Part shown: positions 20,010 to 28,484 of the stretch, in pieces
How the letters are laid out: each line of letters starts with the position of its first letter
How positions within the stretch are numbered: position 1 is the stretch's first letter
DNA from: a virus
Direction: 5' to 3' (one strand)
Length of the DNA: 43,622 bases
IMG/VR virus record: IMGVR_UViG_3300030331_001665
Coordinates: 1-43,622 of that record
The notes under the pieces: generated by a model
What the model saw: only the letters and a program-made list of their open reading frames with translations
The model's database searches: none
Told to the model about the DNA's origin: nothing
Program-made: the position numbers and the translations under genes

Positions 20010-20670
20010 ACCAATTAATTTTACAAGGGAACAAATAGAGCAGACTATAAAGCAGATGACTAATTATCTATGGTTTGAGAAAGGTAATTATAACCTTAAC
20101 ATTGTAGGAATTAGAAATTCTAGTACTGGCACTGATGTTACCAATAAATTTGATGATAAAATTACATTATCATATAAAACTGGTGAAGTTAAAGATAAGG
20201 ATGGAAATATAATAACTCCTGGAGTTTGGCAATTTCATTCTTATGATTGCACTACTGATCCTGGTACTCATTGGGTTGAAAACATAATGAGAAAATCAGG
20301 TGTTGCAATTCTTAAACCTGGTCAATATAGAGGTAGTCACATTATAAGAAAACATCAAGGTAGATATGATGCATTAGGACAAGATAGACCTGTTAAAGTT
20401 TACAGAGATAATAATAGAGATGGTCATTATAATCTTTATGAAGAATCTGTACAAGAAGGTTTATTTGGTATTAATATACATAGAGCTACTAAGTATGCAG
20501 GTAAAAAATCTACACAAGTAGATAAGTGGTCTGCAGGATGTCAAGTTATTGCTTCTAATGATAATTGGAAAGAGTTTATGAGTATTTGCAGGAAGTCAAG
20601 AAAAGTATGGGGAAATAGATTTACCTATACTTTATTAGAAAGTGATAAAATACTAACTACATGGCTTTAG
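20002..20670 (+). CDS. Putative endolysin with YkuD (L,D-transpeptidase)-like active site
   Basis: The 222-residue protein contains GINIHRATKYAG at about 155 and VDKWSAGCQVI at about 172-182, the His and SxGC motif of YkuD-fold L,D-transpeptidase-type enzymes that act on peptidoglycan. The first half has no signal peptide, so export would need a holin, and a two-helix candidate lies upstream. The family is used by some Bacteroidetes phages as a lysis or virion wall-remodelling enzyme. True substrate and reaction (hydrolysis or transfer) cannot be told from the sequence. It overlaps both neighbours by about 10 nt. Confidence 0.6.
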   Translation: MTKPINFTREQIEQTIKQMTNYLWFEKGNYNLNIVGIRNSSTGTDVTNKFDDKITLSYKTGEVKDKDGNIITPGVWQFHSYDCTTDPGTHWVENIMRKSGVAILKPGQYRGSHIIRKHQGRYDALGQDRPVKVYRDNNRDGHYNLYEESVQEGLFGINIHRATKYAGKKSTQVDKWSAGCQVIASNDNWKEFMSICRKSRKVWGNRFTYTLLESDKILTTWL

Positions 20671-21032
20671 TAAATAAAGTAGACAAGAAAGTTAAAATGA
20701 GTAAGGATGAGGTTATTAAATACCAAATCCTTACTTATTGCTTTTTAAATAATATACAGATAAGTAACTCAGATTTAAAATGTTTAGCAATATTGTCAAA
20801 AAACAATAATGTAGAACTAACAAAGTTTTGTGATTTAATATCTAGCGGTGGTATATTTAAAAGTTCTCAGTCATGCAGAAATGCATTAACAAAAGCTGAG
20901 AAAAAAAATTTAATAGTAAAAAATGGATCTAATAAAAAAACAATAAGTATTAATCCTAGTATGAATATACAAACTGAAGGATTAATATTATTAGATTATA
21001 AAATTTTAGGTATTGAAACCAAAGAGTCATAA
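20661..21032 (+). CDS. Hypothetical winged-helix-like protein
   Basis: The 123-residue protein has a series of short helices (SKDEVIKYQILTYCFLNNIQ, SNSDLKCLAILSKNNNVELT) followed by SSQSCRNALTKAEKKNLIVK and a strand pair, which fits a winged-helix plan. No family name can be given. It lies directly before the HU/IHF-like gene and overlaps it by 20 nt, so a nucleoid or packaging-related DNA-binding function is plausible. Confidence 0.6.
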   Translation: MALVNKVDKKVKMSKDEVIKYQILTYCFLNNIQISNSDLKCLAILSKNNNVELTKFCDLISSGGIFKSSQSCRNALTKAEKKNLIVKNGSNKKTISINPSMNIQTEGLILLDYKILGIETKES

Positions 21033-21372
21033 AAGTTTTTTTGAACAAGTTGCTAAAGATATAGGAGTACATAAAGATGTAGTAGAAGATATGGTTACTT
21101 TTTATTATAGTAGAGTAAGAAAAAATTTATCAAATTTAACTGATACACACATAAATGTTTCTAATTTAGGAACATTTAAACTAAGAAAAAAAAGATTAGA
21201 AAATAATATAAAAAGAAATAAAGACATTATAGGTAATCTTGAAAAAATGACTTATAAAGGTTATGATAAGTATGTACCTGTTAAAAATAAATTACAAAAA
21301 ATGGAACAAGCTTTAAGCATGTTAAATAAAAAATTAGAAAATAAAAAAAAATTTAAAGATGAGAATAAATAA
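21013..21372 (+). CDS. HU/IHF-like DNA-bending protein, modified arm
   Basis: The protein has 119 residues from a TTG start at 21013; no upstream or nearby ATG fits. The first 60 residues follow HU/IHF: SFFEQVAKDIGVHKDVVEDM, then VTFYYSRVRKNLS and the strand turn INVSNLGTFKLRKKR with the conserved GTF. The beta-arm with its Pro-containing tip is replaced by a long charged helix (RNKDIIGNLEKMTYKGYDKY and a second helix to the end). IHF-like proteins are a known feature of crAss-like phages. It may bend or compact phage DNA at packaging. It overlaps genes on both sides. Confidence 0.68.
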   Translation: MKPKSHKSFFEQVAKDIGVHKDVVEDMVTFYYSRVRKNLSNLTDTHINVSNLGTFKLRKKRLENNIKRNKDIIGNLEKMTYKGYDKYVPVKNKLQKMEQALSMLNKKLENKKKFKDENK

Positions 21373-21685
21373 AATTATTGGAGCTTTTGGAAATTTAGAT
21401 CAAATTTTAGAGGGTGTAAAAAATAAAATATTTAAAAAGAAAGATATAGAAGACATAGCAGATCTAAGATGGATGCACTGTGTCAGTTGCTCTGCTTTAG
21501 ATGAAAAAGGCACAGCTTGTGCAGTTAATGGTACACAACCATGCTGTGCTGATTGTGGTTGTAGTTTAGGCTTAAAATTAAGAGCTTTATCATCAAGTTG
21601 CCCTCAAGGTAAATGGAGGGCAGTTACAACAAGTGATGGAGAAAAAGCTATTAAAAAACAAATTAAAGATGGCAGTAATATTTAA
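21359..21685 (+). CDS. Cys-rich zinc-binding protein
   Basis: In this 108-residue protein cysteines occur at about 41, 44, 54, 62, 63, 66, 68 and 81, as in HCVSCSALDEKGTACA and CCADCGCSLGLKL followed by SSCPQGKW. The spacing suggests one or two structural zinc sites. I recall a similar CxxC...CxxCGCxLxxK.R...CPxGKW layout in phage proteins near terminase, function unknown. It overlaps the HU-like gene (14 nt) and the nuclease gene (17 nt). Confidence 0.65.
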   Translation: MRINKIIGAFGNLDQILEGVKNKIFKKKDIEDIADLRWMHCVSCSALDEKGTACAVNGTQPCCADCGCSLGLKLRALSSSCPQGKWRAVTTSDGEKAIKKQIKDGSNI

Positions 21686-22499
21686 AGAAGACGGGCACAT
21701 ATATGAAAGTTTAAATGAGCATCTTGAAAAAGATAAGATTAAATGGACTAGCGTTACATCTTTTGTAGGTATGTTTAAACCTAAATTTAATGCAGAGTCT
21801 CAAGCAAAAAAATCTTCTAAAAACAAAAGATCTAAATGGTATAAGATACCTCCAAAAAAAATATTAGAAATTTGGAATAAAGAATCAGAAAGAGCTATAG
21901 AGCTTGGTAATTGGTATCATAATGAAAGAGAAAAAAGATTATTAGAATTTTCTACAATAGAAAGAGATGGTGTTGAAGTTCCAATAATAAAACCTTTGAC
22001 TGATAATACTGGTATAAAGATTGCACCAAAACAAAAACTATCTGATGGAGTATACCCTGAACATTTTGTTTATTTAAAATCTGCAGGTTTATGTGGACAA
22101 GCCGATCTTGTTAGTATAGTAAATGGAAAAATAAATATACTTGATTATAAAACAAATAAAGAAATTAAGAAAAAAGGATTTACTAATTGGGAGGGTATAA
22201 CATCTAAAATGTATAATCCTGTTAATCATTTAGATGATTGCAATTTAAAACATTACAATCTACAATTAAGTTTATATGCTTATATAATTAAAAAACATAA
22301 TCCTAAACTTAAAATAGGTGAATTAAAAATACAACATGTTATATTTGAAGAAGAGGGTAAAGATAAACATGGTTACCCTATTAATAAATATATAGATGGA
22401 GAACCTGTTGTAAAAGAAATTATTATTTATGAATTACCATATTTAAAAGATGAAATACAAAGTCTTATAATGTGGTTAAAAGATAACCCTTTATGTTAA
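21669..22499 (+). CDS. PD-(D/E)XK nuclease
   Basis: The protein has 276 residues from the ATG at 21669 (an in-frame ATG at 21633 adds 12 residues but overlaps the upstream gene more). The core motif is GQADLVSIVNGKINILDYKT near residues 143-162, giving the D...(D/E)xK catalytic set (D146, D158, K160), then NLQLSLYAYI near 198 as the supporting Q-helix. The fold fits phage Cas4/exonuclease-like and recombination nucleases. It may trim DNA ends in replication, recombination or packaging. It is conserved in crAss-like phages near the packaging genes. Start and stop overlap neighbours. Confidence 0.78.
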   Translation: MAVIFKEDGHIYESLNEHLEKDKIKWTSVTSFVGMFKPKFNAESQAKKSSKNKRSKWYKIPPKKILEIWNKESERAIELGNWYHNEREKRLLEFSTIERDGVEVPIIKPLTDNTGIKIAPKQKLSDGVYPEHFVYLKSAGLCGQADLVSIVNGKINILDYKTNKEIKKKGFTNWEGITSKMYNPVNHLDDCNLKHYNLQLSLYAYIIKKHNPKLKIGELKIQHVIFEEEGKDKHGYPINKYIDGEPVVKEIIIYELPYLKDEIQSLIMWLKDNPLC

Positions 22500-23011
22500 T
22501 AAAATTATTTGATATACAAAATAATAAAGTTGTACCTACAGAACATTGTTATACACTAAAGTCTTTAAAAACTATTATGGATAAATATCCAGATACATAT
22601 CTTTCTATATATCAGTATATATTTTATATGACATGTCCTGATCCTGATATGAATCCTTTTTTTAACATGCCTGAACATGAGAAAGAAGATATGATTATAG
22701 AAGAAATAGGATTAGAAGACTCTCCAGAAGATGGTGCTATAAGACATGGTTTAGATACATGTAAAGAACTATATCAAACACCTACATATAGAGCATATAA
22801 AGGGATTAAAACAATGTTAGATAGATTAGCTAGATATATGGAAACTACATCTATTGAGCATGGTAGAGATGGTAATCTTACATCTCTTGTTAATACTGCT
22901 GCTAAGTTTGACCAAATAAGACAGTCATTTAAGGGAGCATATAATGATATGAAAGATGAACAAAAAAGCTCTGTCCGCGGTGGGCAAGGGTTAGCATATG
23001 ATCAATTATAA
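22493..23011 (+). CDS. Conserved hypothetical protein upstream of terminase
   Basis: The protein has 172 residues. It has a mixed N-terminus (LIKLFDIQNNKVVPTEHCY), a helical stretch with YQYIFYMTCPDPDMNPFFNM, and a C-terminal helical part with YRAYKGIKTMLDRLARYMET and FDQIRQSFKGAYNDM. No helix-turn-helix is obvious, so a small terminase subunit is possible only by position. It sits two genes upstream of TerL. The start overlaps the nuclease stop by 7 nt. Confidence 0.65.
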   Translation: MLIKLFDIQNNKVVPTEHCYTLKSLKTIMDKYPDTYLSIYQYIFYMTCPDPDMNPFFNMPEHEKEDMIIEEIGLEDSPEDGAIRHGLDTCKELYQTPTYRAYKGIKTMLDRLARYMETTSIEHGRDGNLTSLVNTAAKFDQIRQSFKGAYNDMKDEQKSSVRGGQGLAYDQL

Positions 23012-23021
23012 ATTTAAAACT

Positions 23022-23321
23022 ATGATAAAAGAAAACGTAAAAAGTTATAAAGTTATTCCTATTGGTAAAAGAATTTTATTAAAACCAGTAGAGGTTGTTG
23101 CAGAGACTACAACAGGTATTTTATTACCAGAATCTCAGATTCAACAAAAACCACAGGGAACAGTAGTAGCTGTTGGTCCTGATGTAAAAGAAATAGAGGT
23201 TGGTGATTTTATTCAATGGGTTATTGGAATGTCAGTGGATGATAAAGAGTTTATACATGAAGGAGAGCGTCACATACTGTTACATCAAGATGCAATAGTA
23301 TGTAAACTACAAGATGTATAA
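23022..23321 (+). CDS. GroES-like co-chaperonin
   Basis: The protein has 99 residues from the ATG at 23022, which has a typical A/T-rich leader; an earlier in-frame ATG at 22998 overlaps the upstream gene. The sequence follows GroES: KVIPIGKRILLKPVEV (first strand), TTTGILLPESQIQQKPQ (mobile loop ending), GTVVAVGPDVKEIEVGD (core strands) and an end ERHILLHQDAIVCKL. It would cap the host GroEL ring, as T4 gp31 does for folding of the T4 capsid protein. Position next to terminase and portal suggests a role in capsid protein folding. It overlaps TerL by 8 nt. Confidence 0.85.
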   Translation: MIKENVKSYKVIPIGKRILLKPVEVVAETTTGILLPESQIQQKPQGTVVAVGPDVKEIEVGDFIQWVIGMSVDDKEFIHEGERHILLHQDAIVCKLQDV

Positions 23322-25503
23322 AAAAGTACCTACATATAAAAATAATAAATGGGGATATAAAGAGTTTGAAACTAGAGAAAGTTTTATACAATTTATATAT
23401 ACTTTATTTAAAGAACCAGGGCAGTATGATTTTGATGATACTGCCTATCTTTTTAATAAACAAGCTCAGATATTTAATGATCAAGGATTTTATTGTGATA
23501 AGCCTTTTAGATCTAAAGATTACATTGCTTATTGGAATGATCAAAAGGAAAAGTGTCAACAAGGTGTTATATACTATGGATCAAAAAATGTATTCTATAT
23601 AACCAGAGATTACTACATGTGGTTAAACTTCTTACCTATATTTGATAAAGAAGAAAAGAAATATGGATTTGCAAAAGTAAGAGATGCTCAATATCATATG
23701 GCACTATATGAGTTATTAGCTGAACTACATTATAAGCATGCAGCAATATTAAAGAAAAGACAGATAGCTTCTTCATATTTTCATATGGCAAAACTAATAA
23801 ATCAATTTTGGTTTGAAGAAGGATCTATATGTAAGATGGGTGCATCACTTAAAGATTATATTAATGACAAAGGATCTTGGAAGTTTTTAGATGAATATAA
23901 AACTTTTCTTAATGAACATACAGCATGGTATAGACCATGCACTCCTGAAAAAGTATTACTATGGGAACAAAAAATAGAAGTAAGAATAAATAATAGAAAA
24001 ACCAATAAAGGACTAATGTCTAAAATACAAGGTGCATCTTTTGAAAAAAACCCAACAACTGGTGTAGGTGGACCTTGTACTTACTTCTTTCATGAGGAGG
24101 CTGGTATTGCTCCTAAGATGGATCAGACATATGAATATATTAGACCTGCTATGACATCTGGTATGATGACTACAGGTATGTTTATTGCTGCAGGATCAGT
24201 GGGTGATCTTGATCAGTGTGAACCATTAAAGAACATGGTATTATCACCAGAAGCAAATGATATATTTGCTGTTGAAACTGATCTTATGGATGATAAAGGC
24301 ATGATAGGCAAAGCAGGATTATTTATTCCTGAACAATGGTCTATGCCTCCTTATATTGATAAGTATGGTAATTCTCTAATTAAAGAGGCAATAGAGGCTA
24401 TTAAGAATGAAAGAAGTCAGTGGCAAAAAGAATTAAATCCTGAGCAATATCAACTTAGGATTTCACAGAAACCAATGAATATTGCAGAAGCATTTGCTTA
24501 TAGAAAAGCAGCAATATTTCCTCAAGCTATAATATCTAAACAATTAAAAAGAATAGAAGATAAAGAATATGCATATGAGTTTATAAACTTAGAAAGAGAA
24601 AATAATAAAATAAAGGCAACTAAAACTAGCAAACTTCCTATATTGCAGTTTCCTGTTAAAAAGAAATTAGAAGATAAATCTGGATCAATAGTAATGTGGG
24701 AGAAGCCTGTAAAAGATCCAAAGTTTGGAATGTATTATGCATCTATTGACCCTGTATCAGAAGGTAAGACAACTACATCAGATTCTTTATGTAGTATATT
24801 TGTTTATAAAAATGCGGTTGAAGTAACTAGGGAAACAAAGGATGGTTTAGAAACATTTATAGAAGGAGATAAAATAGTTGCATCATGGTGTGGTAGATAT
24901 GATGATATAAATAAAACACATGAACAATTAGAAATTATTATTGAGTGGTATAATGCTTGGACTATTGTTGAAAATAATATATCATTATTTATACAACATA
25001 TGATAGCAAAGAAAAAACAAAAATATTTAGTACCAAAGCAACAAATAGTATTCTTAAAAGATCTTGGATCTAATAGTACAGTTTATCAAGAGTATGGTTG
25101 GAAGAATACTGGTACACTATTTAAAAGTCATTTAATATCTTATGCTATAGAATTTCTTAGAGAAGAGATTAGTCAAGACACAGATGAACATGGTAATATA
25201 ATTAAAACAACACTTGGTGTAGAAAGAATACCAGACAAAATGTTATTAACAGAAATGATGCAATATTATCCTGGATTGAATGTGGATAGACTTGTAGCTT
25301 TTTCTGCCTTGATTGCATTTGTAAAGCTTCAACAGTCTAATAGAGGTTATATTAGACGTAAAGAGAGTGATAAGTCTAAGGATAACTTGGAAAAATCACA
25401 AAATTTGTATAAATTATCTAGTAGACCTTTTAAAAATTTAGGTAGATCTAGAATAGCAAATAAAGCTAAATTTAAAAAATCTGCATTTAAAAATTTAAAA
25501 TAA
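23314..25503 (+). CDS. Terminase large subunit (TerL)
   Basis: The protein has 729 residues. The ATPase part has a deviant P-loop region LKKRQIASSYFHMAKL near residue 147 and a clear Walker B CTYFFHEEAGIAP near 254, with MFIAAGSVGD as the coupling motif near 290. The nuclease part begins at MYYASIDPVSEGKTTTSD near 473 (first Asp) and continues VENNISLFIQHM near 550, the RNase H-like terminase nuclease. It cuts and pumps DNA into the head through the portal encoded downstream. Length and motifs are like crAss-like TerL. It shares a TAATG junction with a tiny gene. Confidence 0.87.
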   Translation: MYKKVPTYKNNKWGYKEFETRESFIQFIYTLFKEPGQYDFDDTAYLFNKQAQIFNDQGFYCDKPFRSKDYIAYWNDQKEKCQQGVIYYGSKNVFYITRDYYMWLNFLPIFDKEEKKYGFAKVRDAQYHMALYELLAELHYKHAAILKKRQIASSYFHMAKLINQFWFEEGSICKMGASLKDYINDKGSWKFLDEYKTFLNEHTAWYRPCTPEKVLLWEQKIEVRINNRKTNKGLMSKIQGASFEKNPTTGVGGPCTYFFHEEAGIAPKMDQTYEYIRPAMTSGMMTTGMFIAAGSVGDLDQCEPLKNMVLSPEANDIFAVETDLMDDKGMIGKAGLFIPEQWSMPPYIDKYGNSLIKEAIEAIKNERSQWQKELNPEQYQLRISQKPMNIAEAFAYRKAAIFPQAIISKQLKRIEDKEYAYEFINLERENNKIKATKTSKLPILQFPVKKKLEDKSGSIVMWEKPVKDPKFGMYYASIDPVSEGKTTTSDSLCSIFVYKNAVEVTRETKDGLETFIEGDKIVASWCGRYDDINKTHEQLEIIIEWYNAWTIVENNISLFIQHMIAKKKQKYLVPKQQIVFLKDLGSNSTVYQEYGWKNTGTLFKSHLISYAIEFLREEISQDTDEHGNIIKTTLGVERIPDKMLLTEMMQYYPGLNVDRLVAFSALIAFVKLQQSNRGYIRRKESDKSKDNLEKSQNLYKLSSRPFKNLGRSRIANKAKFKKSAFKNLK

Positions 25504-25604
25504 TGAATAAATATTGGACAACTAATTCAACAGGTTACATATCTAATTGGCAAACTAATTCTACCTATGGTAAAGTATCTATTGCCTATACGTTAAAAAA
25601 ATAA
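25503..25604 (+). CDS. Tiny protein between TerL and portal (33 aa)
   Basis: The ATG at 25503 overlaps the TerL stop (TAATG). Hand translation gives MNKYWTTNSTGYISNWQTNS followed by TYGKVSIAYTLKK and a stop 3 nt before the portal start. It is uncharged until the end, with aromatic and Ser/Thr residues. It may be a real small virion peptide or just a translational bridge. No homology known to me. Confidence 0.35.
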   Translation: MNKYWTTNSTGYISNWQTNSTYGKVSIAYTLKK

Positions 25605-25607
25605 TTT

Positions 25608-28358
25608 ATGAGAATTTTAAATGCTTTACAGTTAAAGAATGGTGCAAAAGCAGATAGTAAAGATTATCCATCTTCTGCTGCACTAACTCAACCTACACAA
25701 TTTTTACCAGCTAAAAAGAAAACTGAACAGTGGGCAGCATGGAATTTAGATTGGTTAGAGACACAAGGTTTAGAGTATCTAAGAAAGACATCTAGAAAAC
25801 TTCTTAAGAATTATAAGTTAGCAAAAGGTATTATTGATAAAACAGATTACATTATTGAAGAAGATAATGAATATAAAGATTTAATGGATGTATTAACTAA
25901 ATCAGATGATTCTGCTTTAGAATTAAAATTTTATCCTATTATTCCAAATGTTATAAATGTACTAACTGGTGAATTTTCTAAAAGATTTTCTAAAGTTCAA
26001 TTTAGAGCTGTTGATGATCAATCATATAATGAAATGTTAGAAAGCAAAAGAAAGCTAGTAGAAGAAAATTTATTAGCTGATGCAAAAGCTAATATATTAT
26101 ATGAAATGATAAAGATGGGTTTAGATCCACAATCAGATGAGGCTAAAGAAAAATTAGATCCAGAAAATGTAAAGACACTTCCTGAGATAGAAGATTTCTT
26201 TTCTAAAGATTATAGAAGTTTAGTTGAGGAATGGGCTAGTCATCAGCTAGTAGTAGATGAAGAAAGATTTAAAATGCATGAACTTGAAGAAAGAGGTTTT
26301 AGAGATATGCTTATTACTGATAGAGAATTTTGGCATTTTAAAATGATGGAAGATGATTATGAAGTTGAATTATGGAATCCTGTATTAACATTCTATCAAA
26401 AATCACCAGACACTAGATATATATCAGATTCTAATTACGTTGGTAAATGTGATATGATGACACCAGCTGATGTAATAGATACTTATGGTTATCTCATGAG
26501 TGAAGCTGAATTAAAAGCATTAGAAAAAATATATCCTACTAAAAATTCAAAATATCCTATTCAAGGTTATCAAAATGATGGTACATTTTATGATCCAACA
26601 AGATCATATGAATGGAATACAAATTCTCCATCTTTAGGTTATAGACAATTTGTAAGTAATATGGGTGATCCTTCAAGTTCTTCAAATGATGTTGTTAAAA
26701 TGATTTTAAATGAAGGAGAGGATATTAATACTTGGGGAGAAAGAAATATGTTAAGAGTTACTACTGTATATTGGAAAACACAAAGAAAAGTAGGACATCT
26801 TACACGTGTATTAGAAAATGGTAGTGTTATTTCTAAAGTAGTGGATGAAAACTTTAAATTAACAGAAACACCAGTTTATAATACAAAACTATTTAAACAA
26901 AAGAGCAGAGATAATTTATTATATGGAGAACATATAGATTATATATGGATTAATGAAGTATGGGGTGGTGTAAAGATTGGACCTAATTTACCACAAACAT
27001 GGAAACATACTTCTACTGAATTAAATCCTATATACATTGGTATAAATCAAACTAAACCAGGAAGAGTACCATTTCAGTTTAAAGGTGATAGTAATCTTTA
27101 CGGTTGCAAATTACCTGTAGAAGGTAGAGTGTTTTCTGATAGAAATACAAGATCTACTTCTTTAGTTGATCTTATGAAAGCATTTCAAGTTGGTTATAAT
27201 ATGGTTAATAATCAAATAGCTGATATACTTGTTGATGAACTTGGAACTGTAATAATGTTTGATCAAAATGCATTACCACGTCATTCTATGGGTGAAGACT
27301 GGGGTAAGAATAATATGGCTAAAGCATATGTAGCAATGAAGGATTTTGGTATGTTACCCTTAGATACTTCTATTACAAATACAGAGAATGCTACAAATTT
27401 TAATCATTATCAGACATTAAATATGGAGCAAACAAATAGATTAATGTCTAGGATACAATTAGCAAATTATTTTAAAGGTCAAGCATTTGAAGCTATTGGT
27501 ATAAATCCTCAAAGATTAGGTCAAGAAATTTCAAGACAAACAGCAACTGGTGTACAACAAGCTGTACAATCTTCTTTTGCACAAACAGAAATGTATTTTA
27601 TACAGCACTCAGATAACCTTATGCCTAGGGTGCATCAAATGAGAACTGATCTTTCACAATACTATCATAGTAATACACCTAGTGTAAGATTAAATTATAT
27701 ATCAAGTGAAGCAGAAAAAGTTAATTTTCAGATAAATGGAACTGAGTTATTGATGAGAGATTTCAATATTTTTTGTACTACTAAAACAAATCATAGAGCA
27801 ATATTAGATCAATTGAAACAATTAGCTATACAAAATAATACAAGTGGTGCTAGTATATTTGATTTAGGTAGTGTTATAAAAGCTGAGTCTATTGCTGAAG
27901 TTACAGATATATTAAAAGATTCTGAAAAGAAATCAAAAGAAGAAAGACAGGCTCAATTGAAACAACAACAAGAAATGCAACAGCAACAATTACAAGCACA
28001 AGCTCAAGAAAAAGCAGCTGAACGTGAGTTTAAGAAAGCTGAAAATGATGCAGAACGTAAAAAAGATATTACTGTTGCAGAAATAAGATCTGCTAGTTAT
28101 GGATCACAGGTAGATATAAATCAAAATCAACAAAGTGATTTTCAAGATGCTATGGAAAATATACGTAAAAGAGATGAATATAGAGAGCAAATGAATTTTA
28201 AAAGAGAGGAGTCTGCTATAAGAAATGCTAATGATCAAGCTAAGATGGGAATAGAAAGAGAAAAACTTGCAACACAAAGAGAAATAGCTAATAAAAACTT
28301 AGAAATTGCACGTGAAAATAAAAACAAATATGATGTGCAAGGTGGTGAAAAAAGTTAA
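25608..28358 (+). CDS. Portal protein
   Basis: The 916-residue protein directly follows TerL and precedes the scaffold candidate and capsid gene, the usual portal position. Segments such as DYIIEEDNEYKDLMDVLTKS, LKFYPIIPNVINVLTGEFSK and FKMHELEERGFRDMLITDRE fit the large crAss-like portals. The C-terminus (about residues 770-905) is a Gln/Glu/Lys-rich coiled coil with EMQQQQLQAQAQEKAAEREF. Twelve copies should form the DNA channel and the TerL dock. No catalytic motif. About 126 nt with a promoter motif separate it from the next gene. Confidence 0.8.
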   Translation: MRILNALQLKNGAKADSKDYPSSAALTQPTQFLPAKKKTEQWAAWNLDWLETQGLEYLRKTSRKLLKNYKLAKGIIDKTDYIIEEDNEYKDLMDVLTKSDDSALELKFYPIIPNVINVLTGEFSKRFSKVQFRAVDDQSYNEMLESKRKLVEENLLADAKANILYEMIKMGLDPQSDEAKEKLDPENVKTLPEIEDFFSKDYRSLVEEWASHQLVVDEERFKMHELEERGFRDMLITDREFWHFKMMEDDYEVELWNPVLTFYQKSPDTRYISDSNYVGKCDMMTPADVIDTYGYLMSEAELKALEKIYPTKNSKYPIQGYQNDGTFYDPTRSYEWNTNSPSLGYRQFVSNMGDPSSSSNDVVKMILNEGEDINTWGERNMLRVTTVYWKTQRKVGHLTRVLENGSVISKVVDENFKLTETPVYNTKLFKQKSRDNLLYGEHIDYIWINEVWGGVKIGPNLPQTWKHTSTELNPIYIGINQTKPGRVPFQFKGDSNLYGCKLPVEGRVFSDRNTRSTSLVDLMKAFQVGYNMVNNQIADILVDELGTVIMFDQNALPRHSMGEDWGKNNMAKAYVAMKDFGMLPLDTSITNTENATNFNHYQTLNMEQTNRLMSRIQLANYFKGQAFEAIGINPQRLGQEISRQTATGVQQAVQSSFAQTEMYFIQHSDNLMPRVHQMRTDLSQYYHSNTPSVRLNYISSEAEKVNFQINGTELLMRDFNIFCTTKTNHRAILDQLKQLAIQNNTSGASIFDLGSVIKAESIAEVTDILKDSEKKSKEERQAQLKQQQEMQQQQLQAQAQEKAAEREFKKAENDAERKKDITVAEIRSASYGSQVDINQNQQSDFQDAMENIRKRDEYREQMNFKREESAIRNANDQAKMGIEREKLATQREIANKNLEIARENKNKYDVQGGEKS

Positions 28359-28440
28359 TAAAATAGTAAAAATTAAATGATAGCTATATACTGTCACAAA
28401 TTTTAAATTTAAAAAAAATTTTTAAGGTTTATGATAAAAA

Positions 28441-28462
28441 GATTTACTATATTATATATATA
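28441..28462 (+). promoter_or_regulatory. TATATTA-type promoter before the scaffold gene
   Basis: GATTTACTATATTATATATA has the T-rich plus TATATTA core and lies about 24 nt before the ATG at 28485, following a non-coding gap with an A/T-rich spacer. It groups with the motifs at 34401, 35781, 38109 and 42916. Confidence 0.48.
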
Positions 28463-28484
28463 AACGTTATAAAACCAAATAATT

